The position numbers and the translations under genes are program-made. A DNA stretch of 53,927 bases, taken from assembly GCA_964599565.1 (NCBI GenBank), contig CAZRFE010000008.1, forward strand, positions 1 through 53,927. The letters are read 5' to 3'. The notes under the pieces are model-generated. The model ran no database searches. It was given only the letters and a program-made list of their open reading frames with translations, and was not told the DNA's origin. Below are positions 9,718 to 18,829 of this stretch, piece after piece. This DNA is from JAJUFS01 sp964599565. Its GTDB lineage: Bacteria; Pseudomonadota; Gammaproteobacteria; Natronospirales; JAJUFS01. Numbering within the stretch: the stretch's first letter is position 1; every line of letters begins with the position of its first letter.

Positions 9718-10452
9718 TCAGCGGCGATAGGCAGCTTCGAGCGCTGCCCATCCATCACGCATGCAGGACTTCTGTTCGTCGGCGACGACCTTCTCCAGCG
9801 AGCGTCGCAGGCGCGCGAGATTCGCGTTGCGCCAGGCGGCATCCTGCGCGCGCAGCCGGCCGCGGTCGAAGTCGATGAGATGCACGAGCGGCTCGCCGGC
9901 CGGCTCGTGCACGAGAATGTTGTGTGCGTTCAGGTCCGCGTGCCATGCGCCGGCATCATGGAAGCGCCGTATGCAATCGCCGATCGCCTGCCAGGCGATC
10001 GTGGTCATGCGAGCAGCATTCAGCAGGTGCGCCAGCGATTCGCCGCGCACGGTAACGGTGATCAGCGCGGCGCGATACGACAGCGTTCCGCGCAGCACGC
10101 GCGCCGCGACCGGTCGCGGCACCGGCAATCCGCGTTCGTGCAACGTGGCGAGCAGCCGCCACTCGCGCCACGCGCGCGTTCCTTCAAGTCCCGTGTAGAA
10201 ATACTTGTCGCGAATGAACCTGCCGGGCAATCCGCCGCGACGATACGCACGCAACACCCAGTCGATGTCGTCATCGTCAACCTGGATGCGCCACGCCGCG
10301 CCACGGCCGCCCAGCGGATCGCCGAGTGCGGCGCGCGCGCGCCAGTAACTCGGCGCGAAGACGTGCTCGTTCACTTTGCCGCCCTGCGCGGCGTCGTATA
10401 GGATGGCCCCGCCCTTCACGTCCATCGTCCGCGGGCTGATTGCCGCCTGCAT
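9718..10452 (-). CDS. kdkA: 3-deoxy-D-manno-octulosonic acid kinase (KdkA)
   Basis: A 244-aa kinase of the eukaryote-like fold that phosphorylates the 4-position of Kdo in LPS cores with a single Kdo. HADLNAHNIL is the catalytic loop, IDFDRG the metal-binding loop, and RAYRRGGLPGRF matches the KdkA N-lobe. ATG 10452 gives the usual N-terminal length; ATG 10425 is an alternative that would leave more promoter room against the divergent heptosyltransferase. Only 17 nt separate the two divergent starts as annotated. Confidence 0.85.
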   Translation of the reverse strand: MQAAISPRTMDVKGGAILYDAAQGGKVNEHVFAPSYWRARAALGDPLGGRGAAWRIQVDDDDIDWVLRAYRRGGLPGRFIRDKYFYTGLEGTRAWREWRLLATLHERGLPVPRPVAARVLRGTLSYRAALITVTVRGESLAHLLNAARMTTIAWQAIGDCIRRFHDAGAWHADLNAHNILVHEPAGEPLVHLIDFDRGRLRAQDAAWRNANLARLRRSLEKVVADEQKSCMRDGWAALEAAYRR

Positions 10453-10459
10453 CGTCTCT

Positions 10460-10463
10460 GGAG
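10460..10463 (+). promoter_or_regulatory. Shine-Dalgarno deciding the TTG start of the heptosyltransferase
   Basis: GGAG six nt upstream of TTG 10470. No ATG or GTG lies between here and the conserved CVLRLSAIGD segment, so the TTG is preferred to the in-frame TTG at 10440. Confidence 0.6.
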
Positions 10464-10469
10464 CCTCGC

Positions 10470-11516
10470 TTGATCGATCCGCCACGCAGCCTGTGCGTAC
10501 TGAGATTGTCCGCCATCGGCGATGTCTGCCACACACTGCCGGTGGTCCGCACTTTACAGGATCACTGGCCTGAAACCCATATAACCTGGATCGTCGGAAA
10601 GCTTGAGCACAGCCTGCTCGAAGGCATTGAAGGCGTCACGTTCCTGCCCTTCGACAAGCGCGGCGGCATCCGCGCATACCGCGATGCATTCCGGCGGCTG
10701 TCGGCACAGCGCCACGACGCACTGCTGCACATGCAGGTCGCCGCGCGCGCAAGCATTCTTTCTCTTGGCGTGCGTGCAGACGTGCGGCTTGGTTTCGACA
10801 AGGCGCGCGCGAAGGACTGGCAATGGCTGTTCACCAACCGCCGCATCGCGCCGGGCGAACGCGAACACGTGATGGACGCGTTGTTCGGATTTGCAACCGC
10901 GCTCGGCGTGCCGCGCGGCACGCCGCGCTGGGACATTCCGGTGTCCGCGGACGATGTCGCCTTCGCAGCGAGTCATGTTCCCGGAGACCGCCGCACGCTC
11001 ATCATCAGCCCGTGTTCAAGCCAGCGCGCGCGCAATTACCGCAACTGGCCGGCGCAGCGCTATATCGAGGTTGCACGGCATGCGATCGAACGCCGCGGCA
11101 TGCATGTCATCGTCACGGGCGGCCCGAGCGAACTTGAACGGGAATACGGACATGCCATCACGGCGGCCGTTCGCGGCGTCGTGAATCTTGTCGGCGCGAC
11201 ATCGCTGAAGCAGCTGTTCGCGCTGCTCGGACGTTCGACGGTGCTGGTTTCGCCCGACAGCGGACCGGTACACATGGCAAACGCCGCGGGCACGCCGGTG
11301 ATCGGACTGTATGCAACATCGAACCCGGAACGCACCGGTCCGTACCGGCGCGAATGGACGGTGAACCGCTATCCGGATGCCGTGAGAAAGTACCTGGGCA
11401 AGGAGGTATCGGACGTTGCGTGGGGACGTCGCGTACGTCACCCCGACGCGATGGACCTGATCGGCGTCGCCGATGTCACCGAACGGCTGGATCGCCTGCT
11501 TGAAGTGAAACGCTGA
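10470..11516 (+). CDS. LPS heptosyltransferase (glycosyltransferase family 9)
   Basis: A 348-aa GT9 enzyme, WaaC/WaaF-like, expected to add heptose from ADP-heptose (made by HldE) to the inner core. CVLRLSAIGDVCHTLPV is the N-terminal GT9 signature with the acceptor-side Asp; SPDSGPVHMANAAGTPVIGLY is split by the donor-binding Asp/Gly motif near residue 265 and followed by PERTGPY. Start is TTG 10470. It converges on the WaaL fusion with a 1-nt gap. Heptosyltransferase I versus II cannot be decided, and no second GT9 gene is present in the window. Confidence 0.85.
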   Translation: MIDPPRSLCVLRLSAIGDVCHTLPVVRTLQDHWPETHITWIVGKLEHSLLEGIEGVTFLPFDKRGGIRAYRDAFRRLSAQRHDALLHMQVAARASILSLGVRADVRLGFDKARAKDWQWLFTNRRIAPGEREHVMDALFGFATALGVPRGTPRWDIPVSADDVAFAASHVPGDRRTLIISPCSSQRARNYRNWPAQRYIEVARHAIERRGMHVIVTGGPSELEREYGHAITAAVRGVVNLVGATSLKQLFALLGRSTVLVSPDSGPVHMANAAGTPVIGLYATSNPERTGPYRREWTVNRYPDAVRKYLGKEVSDVAWGRRVRHPDAMDLIGVADVTERLDRLLEVKR

Positions 11517-11517
11517 A

Positions 11518-13632
11518 TCAGCCTTCGCGCCTTTCGTGCACGCGGGTTGCGTCTTCGCTGCGCTCGCCGTTGTCGCGACGCTTGTGCGATTCGCGCAGCT
11601 CGATCTCCCACAGCGCGGCATACTTGTTGAACGTGTAGTTCGCATGCAGCGCCGCGAGAATGAATCCGCGGCTGCCGTCGAGAAAGCCGAGACGGATGAA
11701 GTAGTTGTGCAGGAAGTTCAGCACGCCGCGCAGCGCTGCGCTGAACAGTCCCGAGCGCTTGCCGTTCCTGTAGCGTTCGTTCGCCTGCAGCCACGCGTAC
11801 TCGCCGAACTTTGCCACCGCATGGTTATAGTCGCGGTAGGTTTCATGATAGAGCGCACCGCGCAGGCGTCCGAGCGTGCCGGATTTCAGGTCGACGCGTT
11901 CATGCACGGGAACGAGGGTGAATGCCGCTTCGCTGCGCCGGAACAGCCGCAGCGGCGACTGGCCGCTGCCGCTGAAATCCATGATGCGGCCGAACAGCAC
12001 CACCGGCCGGTGGACGTCGTAACCCGTGTTTGCCGGAATGCCCGACAGCGTGTGGTCGATCTCCGCGCGCAGTTCGGACGTGACGCGCTCATCGGCGTCG
12101 ATGGACAGCACCCATTCACCCGTGGCGTGATCCAGCGCGCGCTGCTTCTGGCGGCCGAACCCCGGCCAGTCCGTCACCCATACCTTGTCGGTGTACTCGC
12201 GCACGATGTCCACGGTGCCGTCCGTGCTGCCGGAATCAAGCACGATGATCTCGTCCGCCCAGCCATGCACGGATTCGAGGCAGGGGCGGATGCGATCCGC
12301 TTCGTTCAGGGTGATCACGATCACGCTCAGCGTCCGGTTGCGCGTGAACGTCTGGGCGAGAAACGCGCGCTCGTTGGCGCGCACCAGCCCGTAGATGACG
12401 GCAAGGCAGAACACGTAGAACGTGATCGGCATGGTGCGCTCGAAGATTGCCTCCGTCATGCCGAACTGCACGAAGCCGGCGATCAGCACCATGCCCGCAT
12501 ACGACAGCCCCGAGATGCGGCGATCGGCGTGCCGCACGCCCCACAGGAAATGCGCAAGCGGTATGCCGAGCACCAGCAGCAGCGCCGTCAGCCCGAACAG
12601 CCCGCGCGTTGAAAGCACGGACAGGAACTCGTTGTGCGGATGATCGAAACGCAGCAGGTATTCCGGCGCGATTCCCGCCTCGACCCATTCGCGCAGCACC
12701 TGCGCGAAACCGCCGACGCCGGTGCCAAGCACCGGGTTCTGCAAAAAGGCATCGAGCGCGATGGGCCACATCGCAAGACGCAGGCCGAACGGTCCGTCCG
12801 TCGCCACGCCGCTCATCACCAGCCGCAGATCCTCGAACAGCGACGCCACGCGCTCGGCGACGCCCGACTGCGGCACGAGATATACCGCCAGCGCGAACAG
12901 CAGGATGCCGCCGAGCATCAGCATGCGCTCGCGCACGCCGCGCTCGCGCGCGAAATACCAGAACATCAGCAACACCAGCAGCGGCATCGCAAGCCACGCG
13001 CCGCGTGCGCCGGAAACGAATGCGGCGAAAAAGCCGAACACGAACCCCGCGACAGGCAGCGCCACGAGCCATGGCGAGCGTTCGCGGAAATACCCGAACC
13101 CGCCGAGACACATGAACGCCATCACGAGCGAAAGGTCGCCGAACAGCACGATGCTCGTCACGCCGTCGTCGTCCATGCCGAACAGGTCTTCCCCTTCGCC
13201 TGCGAGCACGGCGCTGAGGCAGAACATGCCCGCGGATATTCCGCCGAGCGCAAGCCCTGTCCACCACACGCCTTCACTGTGCGGCATGCGCCGCATCACG
13301 AGATAGATCGGCACGAGCAGCAGGAAACGCAGGTAGCGGCCGAGCTTCTTGAAACCGAGATAGGTGATGTCGTTGGCGAAGTACGCGACCACCGCGATGG
13401 CGACGAAGAACACGGCGCTGAAGATCAGCAGCTTCTCATCGCGCGACAGCGGCGTCTGCGGCGCGCGTTCGGTGACGGTGAACAGCACGCCGAGCAGTGC
13501 AAGCAGCAGCAGCGAAACCGTCGCCGCGCTGTCGACGAGCAGCGTCGCAACCGGAAACAGCAGGATCAGCGCCGCCACCAGCACGGCGCGCACGCCGCTC
13601 AGGTTGTCGGTGACGATGCGTCTGGTTGGCAT
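11518..13632 (-). CDS. O-antigen ligase (WaaL) fused to family 2 glycosyltransferase (WaaE/KdtX-like)
   Basis: A 704-aa two-enzyme fusion. Residues 1-425 form a polytopic Wzy_C/WaaL domain with about 11-12 membrane helices and the large-loop motif HPHNEFL (331-337), whose His is essential in studied ligases. Residues 435-670 are a cytoplasmic GT2 domain: LSVIVITLNEADRI, LDSGSTDGT (465-473) and the metal-binding SIDADER (510-516), closest to the WaaE/KdtX glucosyltransferases that act on the first heptose. The single chain would place core extension and O-antigen attachment on one protein, although their active sites lie on opposite membrane faces. It starts 10 nt after the zinc-finger gene. 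Confidence 0.85.
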   Translation of the reverse strand: MPTRRIVTDNLSGVRAVLVAALILLFPVATLLVDSAATVSLLLLALLGVLFTVTERAPQTPLSRDEKLLIFSAVFFVAIAVVAYFANDITYLGFKKLGRYLRFLLLVPIYLVMRRMPHSEGVWWTGLALGGISAGMFCLSAVLAGEGEDLFGMDDDGVTSIVLFGDLSLVMAFMCLGGFGYFRERSPWLVALPVAGFVFGFFAAFVSGARGAWLAMPLLVLLMFWYFARERGVRERMLMLGGILLFALAVYLVPQSGVAERVASLFEDLRLVMSGVATDGPFGLRLAMWPIALDAFLQNPVLGTGVGGFAQVLREWVEAGIAPEYLLRFDHPHNEFLSVLSTRGLFGLTALLLVLGIPLAHFLWGVRHADRRISGLSYAGMVLIAGFVQFGMTEAIFERTMPITFYVFCLAVIYGLVRANERAFLAQTFTRNRTLSVIVITLNEADRIRPCLESVHGWADEIIVLDSGSTDGTVDIVREYTDKVWVTDWPGFGRQKQRALDHATGEWVLSIDADERVTSELRAEIDHTLSGIPANTGYDVHRPVVLFGRIMDFSGSGQSPLRLFRRSEAAFTLVPVHERVDLKSGTLGRLRGALYHETYRDYNHAVAKFGEYAWLQANERYRNGKRSGLFSAALRGVLNFLHNYFIRLGFLDGSRGFILAALHANYTFNKYAALWEIELRESHKRRDNGERSEDATRVHERREG

Positions 13633-13642
13633 GCGCCGGCCG

Positions 13643-13849
13643 TCAGTCGATCAGTACGTATTCGGCGCTGCAGTACGGACAGCGGGCCTGGCCGTTGTCC
13701 TCGACGGGAATGAATACTTTCGGATGCGAGTTCCACAGGCTCATGCCGGGCATCGGACAGTGCAAGGGCAGGTCCTTGCGCGTGACTTCATAGCGGTTCT
13801 GCGCGTTGGGCTGGATGCTGCCGGTGGTGTTGCTACGCGATTCCTGCAC
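13643..13849 (-). CDS. Zinc-finger CHCC domain protein
   Basis: A 68-aa protein with the CHCC zinc-binding pattern: LPLHCPMPG, then a His in WNSHPKVFIP and CPYC near the C-terminus. This is the same fold as the mitochondrial complex I accessory subunit NDUFS6. Small CHCC proteins next to core-LPS genes are common in beta- and gammaproteobacteria, but no function is established. It lies between glnE and the waaL fusion on the same strand. Confidence 0.85.
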   Translation of the reverse strand: MQESRSNTTGSIQPNAQNRYEVTRKDLPLHCPMPGMSLWNSHPKVFIPVEDNGQARCPYCSAEYVLID

Positions 13850-13920
13850 GATGATCTCCTCGAAGTGCGATCGCGCGGATTATATCAAGGCAGACCGTGG
13901 AAGGCCTGCGAAACGCCACG

Positions 13921-16761
13921 TCAACCGCCCGCGTCAACGCCGAACTCCGCATGCCAGATCGCCGTCACGCGCTCGCGCGCGGCGCGATGCGCATCCTTCG
14001 GAACAAGCGCCGGCACGCCCTGCAGGGCGCGCGCATGTGCCGCCTGCCGCAGTTCACGGTAAGCGTCCGCAAGTCCGTCGAGCCGTCCGTCCGGCACGCG
14101 CCCGGAGGATTCGAGTCCTTCGATGAAGCGGATGGTGTCCGTGAATGCCAGCAGCGCCGGCGCGCGATGCGCTTCGCGCAACACCCAGTACTGCGCGAGA
14201 AACTCGATATCGGTGATCCCGCCTGGCCCGGCCTTCAGGTCGAACAGGTCATCCACCGGCTGCGTCGCGCGCATGCGTTCGCGCATTTCCAGCACCTCGC
14301 GACGCAGCGTTTCATCCTCGCGCGGCCGGGCGAGCATCTGGTGGCGCAACGCATTGAACGCATCCGCGAGAGGCTCATCGCCCGCCACCGGTCGCGCGCG
14401 CAGCAGCGCCTGGTGTTCCCACGTCCATGCCTGCTCGTGCTGGTATTTCTCGAACGCTTCCAGCGATGTCACCAGCAGACCGGCCTGGCCCGAAGGCCGC
14501 AGCCGCGTGTCGACGTCATACAGCACACCCGCGGCCGTCGGCGTGGAAAGCAGGTGGATGAGTCGCTGGGTCAGGCGCAGGAAGAACACGCCGTTGTCGA
14601 TGACGCGTTCGCCGTCCGTGTGCTGGTCCTCGCCGCGCGAATCATGCAGGAACACGAGATCGAGATCCGAGCCGTAGCCGAGTTCCAGTCCGCCGAGCTT
14701 GCCGTAGCCGACAACAAGAAACCGCGCGCGATGCGGCTTCCCATCGACACGAAAGCGCGGCTCGCCGTGGCGGTTCACAAGGTGCGCTTCGGCGGATTGC
14801 AGCACGCGCTGGATGACCAGTTCCGCGACATCCGTCAGGCGATCACTGACCTTCATCAGCGGCAGCGCGCCGCTGATGTCCGACGCCGCGATGCGCATCA
14901 CGCTGACCTGCTGGAATTCGCGCAGCGCATCCATCAACGCTTCAAGATCGCCGGCGGCGACGCGTGCGAGCTGGTCCTCGATATCCGCCGTCAGCGTCGC
15001 GCGCGTTGGTACATCATCGAACAGCCGCGAGTCGATGAGTTCGTCGAGCAGCAGCGGATGCCGCGCAACCAGCTGCGCGATCCAGTCGCTTGCCGCGCAG
15101 ATTCTCGCAAGCTGTTCCAGCGCGCGCGGGTTTTCCAGCAGCAGCGCAAGATACGTCGTGCGGCCGAGCACGGCCTCGATGAGCTTGAGCATGCGCGCAA
15201 GCGCGGCATCCGGTTCCGCCTGCCGTGCGGCGGCCGCGATCACCAGCGGCATGAGACGGTCGAGCCGGCGCAATCCCTGCACGCCGGGCGGCTGGCGCTC
15301 GATGCGCTCGCGCAGCGATCGAAGATCCTCGATCGCGCCTGTCGCATCCTTGAACCCGGCGTCGCGCAGCGCATCCGATTCCTGGTCAGGTTCGTTCCAC
15401 GCGTTCGCGAAAGGTCCGCTTGCCGGCCGCGGTTCCGGCCCGAGAAACGCCTGGTCGAAGAGTCGCCGCACGACCTGCCGCTGCCGCTCCCAGGCCGCGC
15501 TGAATTCGGCATCGCTCGCAAAGCCGAGGCTGAACGCGAGACGCTCGCGCTCATCGCCCGCGCGCGGCACCTCGTGCACCTGCGCATCGCCCGCTTCCTG
15601 CAGGCGGTTTTCCAGCCGCCGCAGGAACTGGTACGCGGCCTCGAGTTCCGCGGCGTCATCCGCAGCAAGGCATTCCAGTTCCACGCAGGCCGCGAGTGCC
15701 GCGGTGAAATTTCGCCGCCGCAGCGCAGGTTCCCGCCCGCCGCGAATCAGCTGGAACAGTTGCACGACGAACTCCGCCTCGCGGATTCCGCCGCTGCCGA
15801 GCTTGACGTGTTCGCGCAGTTCACGGCGCTGCACTTCCCGGTTGATGCCCGCCTTCATCTCGCGCAGCGATTCGAACACGCCGAAATCGAGATAGCGCCG
15901 GTACACGAACGGCTGCAGGTCGCCAAGCAGCCGCTCGCCGGCCGTGATGTCGCCGGCGACGGGACGCGCCTTCACGAAGGCATAGCGCTCCCATTCGCGG
16001 CCATGCTGCTCGTAGTACGACTCCATGCCGCTTGCCGTCATCGCGAGCGGACCGCCGTCGCCGAACGGTCGCAGCCGCATGTCGACGCGATACGCGAAAC
16101 CATCCGCCGTCGTGTCATCCAGCACGCGGATGAGCTTCTGGCCGAGCCGCGCGAAGTACTGCTCGTTCGACAGCGGACGCGCGCCGTCGCTTTCGCCGCT
16201 TGCGGCGAACGCGAAGATGAGATCGACGTCGGAAGAAAAATTGAGCTCGCATCCGCCGAGCTTGCCCATGCCGAGCACGATCAGTTCGAGCGCATTGCCC
16301 TCGGCATCGCGCGCATCGCCGTGCGCCGCGCGATGCCAGTCATGCAGCCGGCGCAGCGATCCTGCGATGCACGCATCCGCCACCGCGCTCGTCGCCGCCA
16401 GCGTTTCGGCGACATCCGCCATGTCCGCGATATCGCGAAAGGCAATGCGCGCGAGCATCGCCTGTCGCATGCAGCGCACGCGCTGCATGAGTTCGGCTTC
16501 GCTGTTCGCCGCAGCCAGCGCGGCTTCGACCTTCCTCGCAAGTTCGGCGGCGGGAAGGTTGCGCAAAAGCGCATCCGCCCAGTCACCGTGAAGAAGCGCC
16601 GGCTGCCGGCGCAGCACGTCCGCGACGAATCCGCTCCATGCCAGCACGCGCGGCAGCGATTCGCCGAGCGCAGGCGGCAGCGGCGCGGCGGACATTTCGA
16701 GCGCGTTCCAGCGCTGCTCCGCGAGGCTTCGTGCAGGTTCGGGAAGCGACGAAAATTCCAT
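13921..16761 (-). CDS. glnE: Bifunctional glutamine synthetase adenylyltransferase/deadenylylase GlnE
   Basis: A 946-aa enzyme, the same length as E. coli GlnE, that adds or removes AMP on glutamine synthetase in response to PII and glutamine. Two nucleotidyltransferase modules are visible: NFSSDVDLIF near 174-183 (deadenylylation half) and GYGSDLDLVFLHD near 690-702 (adenylylation half), each preceded by a GKLGG motif. ATG 16761 gives the family length; upstream in-frame starts (16791 and 16920) would run into the dsbA promoter. A 71-nt gap separates it from the zinc-finger gene. Confidence 0.96.
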   Translation of the reverse strand: MEFSSLPEPARSLAEQRWNALEMSAAPLPPALGESLPRVLAWSGFVADVLRRQPALLHGDWADALLRNLPAAELARKVEAALAAANSEAELMQRVRCMRQAMLARIAFRDIADMADVAETLAATSAVADACIAGSLRRLHDWHRAAHGDARDAEGNALELIVLGMGKLGGCELNFSSDVDLIFAFAASGESDGARPLSNEQYFARLGQKLIRVLDDTTADGFAYRVDMRLRPFGDGGPLAMTASGMESYYEQHGREWERYAFVKARPVAGDITAGERLLGDLQPFVYRRYLDFGVFESLREMKAGINREVQRRELREHVKLGSGGIREAEFVVQLFQLIRGGREPALRRRNFTAALAACVELECLAADDAAELEAAYQFLRRLENRLQEAGDAQVHEVPRAGDERERLAFSLGFASDAEFSAAWERQRQVVRRLFDQAFLGPEPRPASGPFANAWNEPDQESDALRDAGFKDATGAIEDLRSLRERIERQPPGVQGLRRLDRLMPLVIAAAARQAEPDAALARMLKLIEAVLGRTTYLALLLENPRALEQLARICAASDWIAQLVARHPLLLDELIDSRLFDDVPTRATLTADIEDQLARVAAGDLEALMDALREFQQVSVMRIAASDISGALPLMKVSDRLTDVAELVIQRVLQSAEAHLVNRHGEPRFRVDGKPHRARFLVVGYGKLGGLELGYGSDLDLVFLHDSRGEDQHTDGERVIDNGVFFLRLTQRLIHLLSTPTAAGVLYDVDTRLRPSGQAGLLVTSLEAFEKYQHEQAWTWEHQALLRARPVAGDEPLADAFNALRHQMLARPREDETLRREVLEMRERMRATQPVDDLFDLKAGPGGITDIEFLAQYWVLREAHRAPALLAFTDTIRFIEGLESSGRVPDGRLDGLADAYRELRQAAHARALQGVPALVPKDAHRAARERVTAIWHAEFGVDAGG

Positions 16762-16903
16762 GACGGCACCGTTCGAGTGACGGCGCAACATACCAAGCGA
16801 TGACTTGCGCGCGCCAGCGACCCCCGCGCTGGCGCTCCCCGCGAAATCCCCCGGCGCGGAACATCCGCCGACAGGCGGAGTCAGATATCGTGCGGTCATG
16901 AGG

Positions 16904-16909
16904 TAGAAT
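16904..16909 (+). promoter_or_regulatory. Candidate -10 box for dsbA
   Basis: TAGAAT, 35 nt upstream of the dsbA ATG, followed by GCC as at several other promoters in this window. No clear -35. Confidence 0.35.
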
Positions 16910-16943
16910 GCCGCCTTCAAATTCGAACGTACCGGAGTTGCCG

Positions 16944-17549
16944 ATGTTGTCGAAACTGTCGCGAACCGCCGTTGCCCTGGCGCTGCTTGCCGCCGGTCCC
17001 GCGCTTGCCGCGCCCTTCGTGGCCGGCACGCATTACACCGTGATCGCCGAGCAGCCGACGGCGGAGCCGGTGGTGATGGAATTCTTCTCCTACGGCTGCG
17101 GCGGCTGCTTCATGTTCGATCCGTGGTTCCAGCAGATGAAGGCCGCCGTGGGCGACGAGGTCGACATCCAGTACGTGCCCGCGGATTTCGGCGGCGGCTT
17201 CTGGACGCCGTCGCAGGAACTGTTCCTCGTGATGGACGCGCTCGGGCGTCGCGAAGAACTGCACAACGCGGCGTTCCAGTTCATTCACGGCGAACGCAAC
17301 GCGATCACTGAGGCCAGTGCGCGCAAGTTCATGGCGCGTCACGGTGTCAGCGAGGAAGCGTACGAGAAGACGCGCAAGTCGTTCGCGGTGCATGTGAAGG
17401 AGCAGCGTTACGATCAGCTTACGAAGCGGTACCGCATCAGCTCCACGCCGACCGTGATCGTCAACGGCAAGTACCAGGTCGACCAGACCAAACTGAACGG
17501 GCCGGGCGAATTCGTCGACCTGGTGAAATACCTGCTCACCAATCCCTGA
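16944..17549 (+). CDS. dsbA: Periplasmic thiol:disulfide interchange protein DsbA, CGGC active site
   Basis: A 201-aa DsbA-like oxidoreductase with a signal peptide (1-22, ending ALA-A) that would introduce disulfides into secreted proteins. The thioredoxin-fold active site is FFSYGCGGCFMFD with Cys52 and Cys55; canonical DsbA has CPHC, so the dipeptide that sets redox potential is Gly-Gly. The cis-proline loop is SSTPTVIVNGKY (Thr-cisPro rather than Val-cisPro). SD GGAG is six nt before ATG 16944. It is monocistronic with a strong terminator. Oxidase or isomerase-like behaviour cannot be read from sequence. Confidence 0.88.
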   Translation: MLSKLSRTAVALALLAAGPALAAPFVAGTHYTVIAEQPTAEPVVMEFFSYGCGGCFMFDPWFQQMKAAVGDEVDIQYVPADFGGGFWTPSQELFLVMDALGRREELHNAAFQFIHGERNAITEASARKFMARHGVSEEAYEKTRKSFAVHVKEQRYDQLTKRYRISSTPTVIVNGKYQVDQTKLNGPGEFVDLVKYLLTNP

Positions 17550-17556
17550 CGAAATA

Positions 17557-17590
17557 CGAAAGAGCCGGGATCATCCCGGCTCTTTCGTTT
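17557..17590. terminator. Bidirectional rho-independent terminator after dsbA
   Basis: A perfect 14-bp stem (CGAAAGAGCCGGGA / TCA / TCCCGGCTCTTTCG, 17557-17587), followed by TTT on the plus strand; the A-rich left arm gives a U-run on the minus strand. It serves dsbA and the convergent GGDEF gene. Confidence 0.9.
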
Positions 17591-17619
17591 GCCCGCCATC
17601 TTCGTGCGACGCTCCGCGG

Positions 17620-18750
17620 TCACGACTCGCTCTTCACCCGCTCTCCCACGACCCTCAGGTTCTTCGGCTTGAGCGTCGACGCCGGCACGATGCGGTTGCG
17701 TCCCGCCTGCTTTGCCGCCTGCAACGCCTTGCTCACGCGGTCGATGACGCCGGGCGTGCGCTCGTTGTGAATGATCTCGGCGATGCCGATGGATACGGTG
17801 ACGGGAATGTCGACACCGCGAAACGGGCTGTCGTCGGACTCGATGCGCCGGCGGACGCGTTCCATGCACACCTTCGCGCCGTCTTCCGCCGTATCGGGCA
17901 TCACCACGATGAACTCGCCCCCGCCGTAACGGCCGACAGCGTCCATGTCGCGCATCTCATCCTGCAGCAGGTCCGCGACGCGATGCAGGAGGCGGTCGCC
18001 CATGTGACTGCCATAGCGTTCGTTGACGCCGCCGAAATCGTCGATATCGAGCATCGCGACGGACAGCGTCGAAACCGTGCTGCGGCGGATGCGTGCTTCC
18101 TCGCGCTCGAGCACATCCAGCAGGTAGCGGCGGTTGTAGACCCTTGTCAGCGGATCCACGAACGCCGCCTCGGCGAGTTCGCGGCGTTGCGCGGCGAGCC
18201 GCTGGCGCAGCACGGAAATGTAGCTGCCGACGAGCGACATCCAGAAAAGCCCGGCCGCGAGTATCAGCCAGTGCAGGAGTTCGATGCGAAATGCCGTCGC
18301 ATCGCCGCCCGCGAACTCGCGCGCAATGACGGTTGCGTAGCCGAGCAGCGCGAACACGGTGAGCAGCGCGAACTGCCAGCGCTTCAGCGTGTAGAAACCG
18401 AACAGGAACGCAAGCATGTACCAGACCATCGCAAGCGGCCGTGCCGCCTGCGCAACCGACAGCGCAAGGATCAGCGCCCAGGCGTTCGCGGTGAGCACCT
18501 GCGCGAACGTCATGCTCGGTTCGCGAAAGTGCAGGTTGATGTCGAAGCGGATCAGGCAGTAGAACGCGGCGTTCGTGAGCAGCGCGGCGATCACCGCGAA
18601 GATGCGGCCATCGTCGGTCAGCACGATCATGCCGAGACTGTCGATGTAGGCAAGCGGCACGAGCGCGGTGAGATACACGGCCGTCGCCATCAGCACCTGC
18701 TTGCGGCGGATGCGCTGCTGTCTTGCCAGTTCGTCGTGTTGCGCCTGCAT
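17620..18750 (-). CDS. Membrane GGDEF-domain protein with degenerate GGGEF motif
   Basis: A 376-aa inner-membrane protein: about six membrane helices in residues 18-185, then a cytoplasmic GGDEF domain (about 195-355). FVDPLTRVYNRRYL opens the domain normally, but the active-site signature is R274-YGGGEF-280, with Gly278 in place of the metal-binding Asp/Glu. The substrate loop DIDDFGGVNERYG lacks the usual Lys and Asp. The inhibitory I-site RDMD (267-270) is intact at the right spacing. It is therefore probably not an active diguanylate cyclase and may bind c-di-GMP as a receptor. It is convergent with dsbA. Confidence 0.85.
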   Translation of the reverse strand: MQAQHDELARQQRIRRKQVLMATAVYLTALVPLAYIDSLGMIVLTDDGRIFAVIAALLTNAAFYCLIRFDINLHFREPSMTFAQVLTANAWALILALSVAQAARPLAMVWYMLAFLFGFYTLKRWQFALLTVFALLGYATVIAREFAGGDATAFRIELLHWLILAAGLFWMSLVGSYISVLRQRLAAQRRELAEAAFVDPLTRVYNRRYLLDVLEREEARIRRSTVSTLSVAMLDIDDFGGVNERYGSHMGDRLLHRVADLLQDEMRDMDAVGRYGGGEFIVVMPDTAEDGAKVCMERVRRRIESDDSPFRGVDIPVTVSIGIAEIIHNERTPGVIDRVSKALQAAKQAGRNRIVPASTLKPKNLRVVGERVKSES

Positions 18751-18829
18751 TGCGGAATCTCCGGCAGCGGCGCATCCCTGCGGGTTTTATTTCAAGAATA
18801 GACCCGCGGCGGCGTTCCCGCCGGATCAA

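Noticed and set aside
13897..16803. A 968-codon open frame on the plus strand
   Set aside because: It is antisense to glnE, which matches its family over the whole length. High GC keeps opposite frames open.
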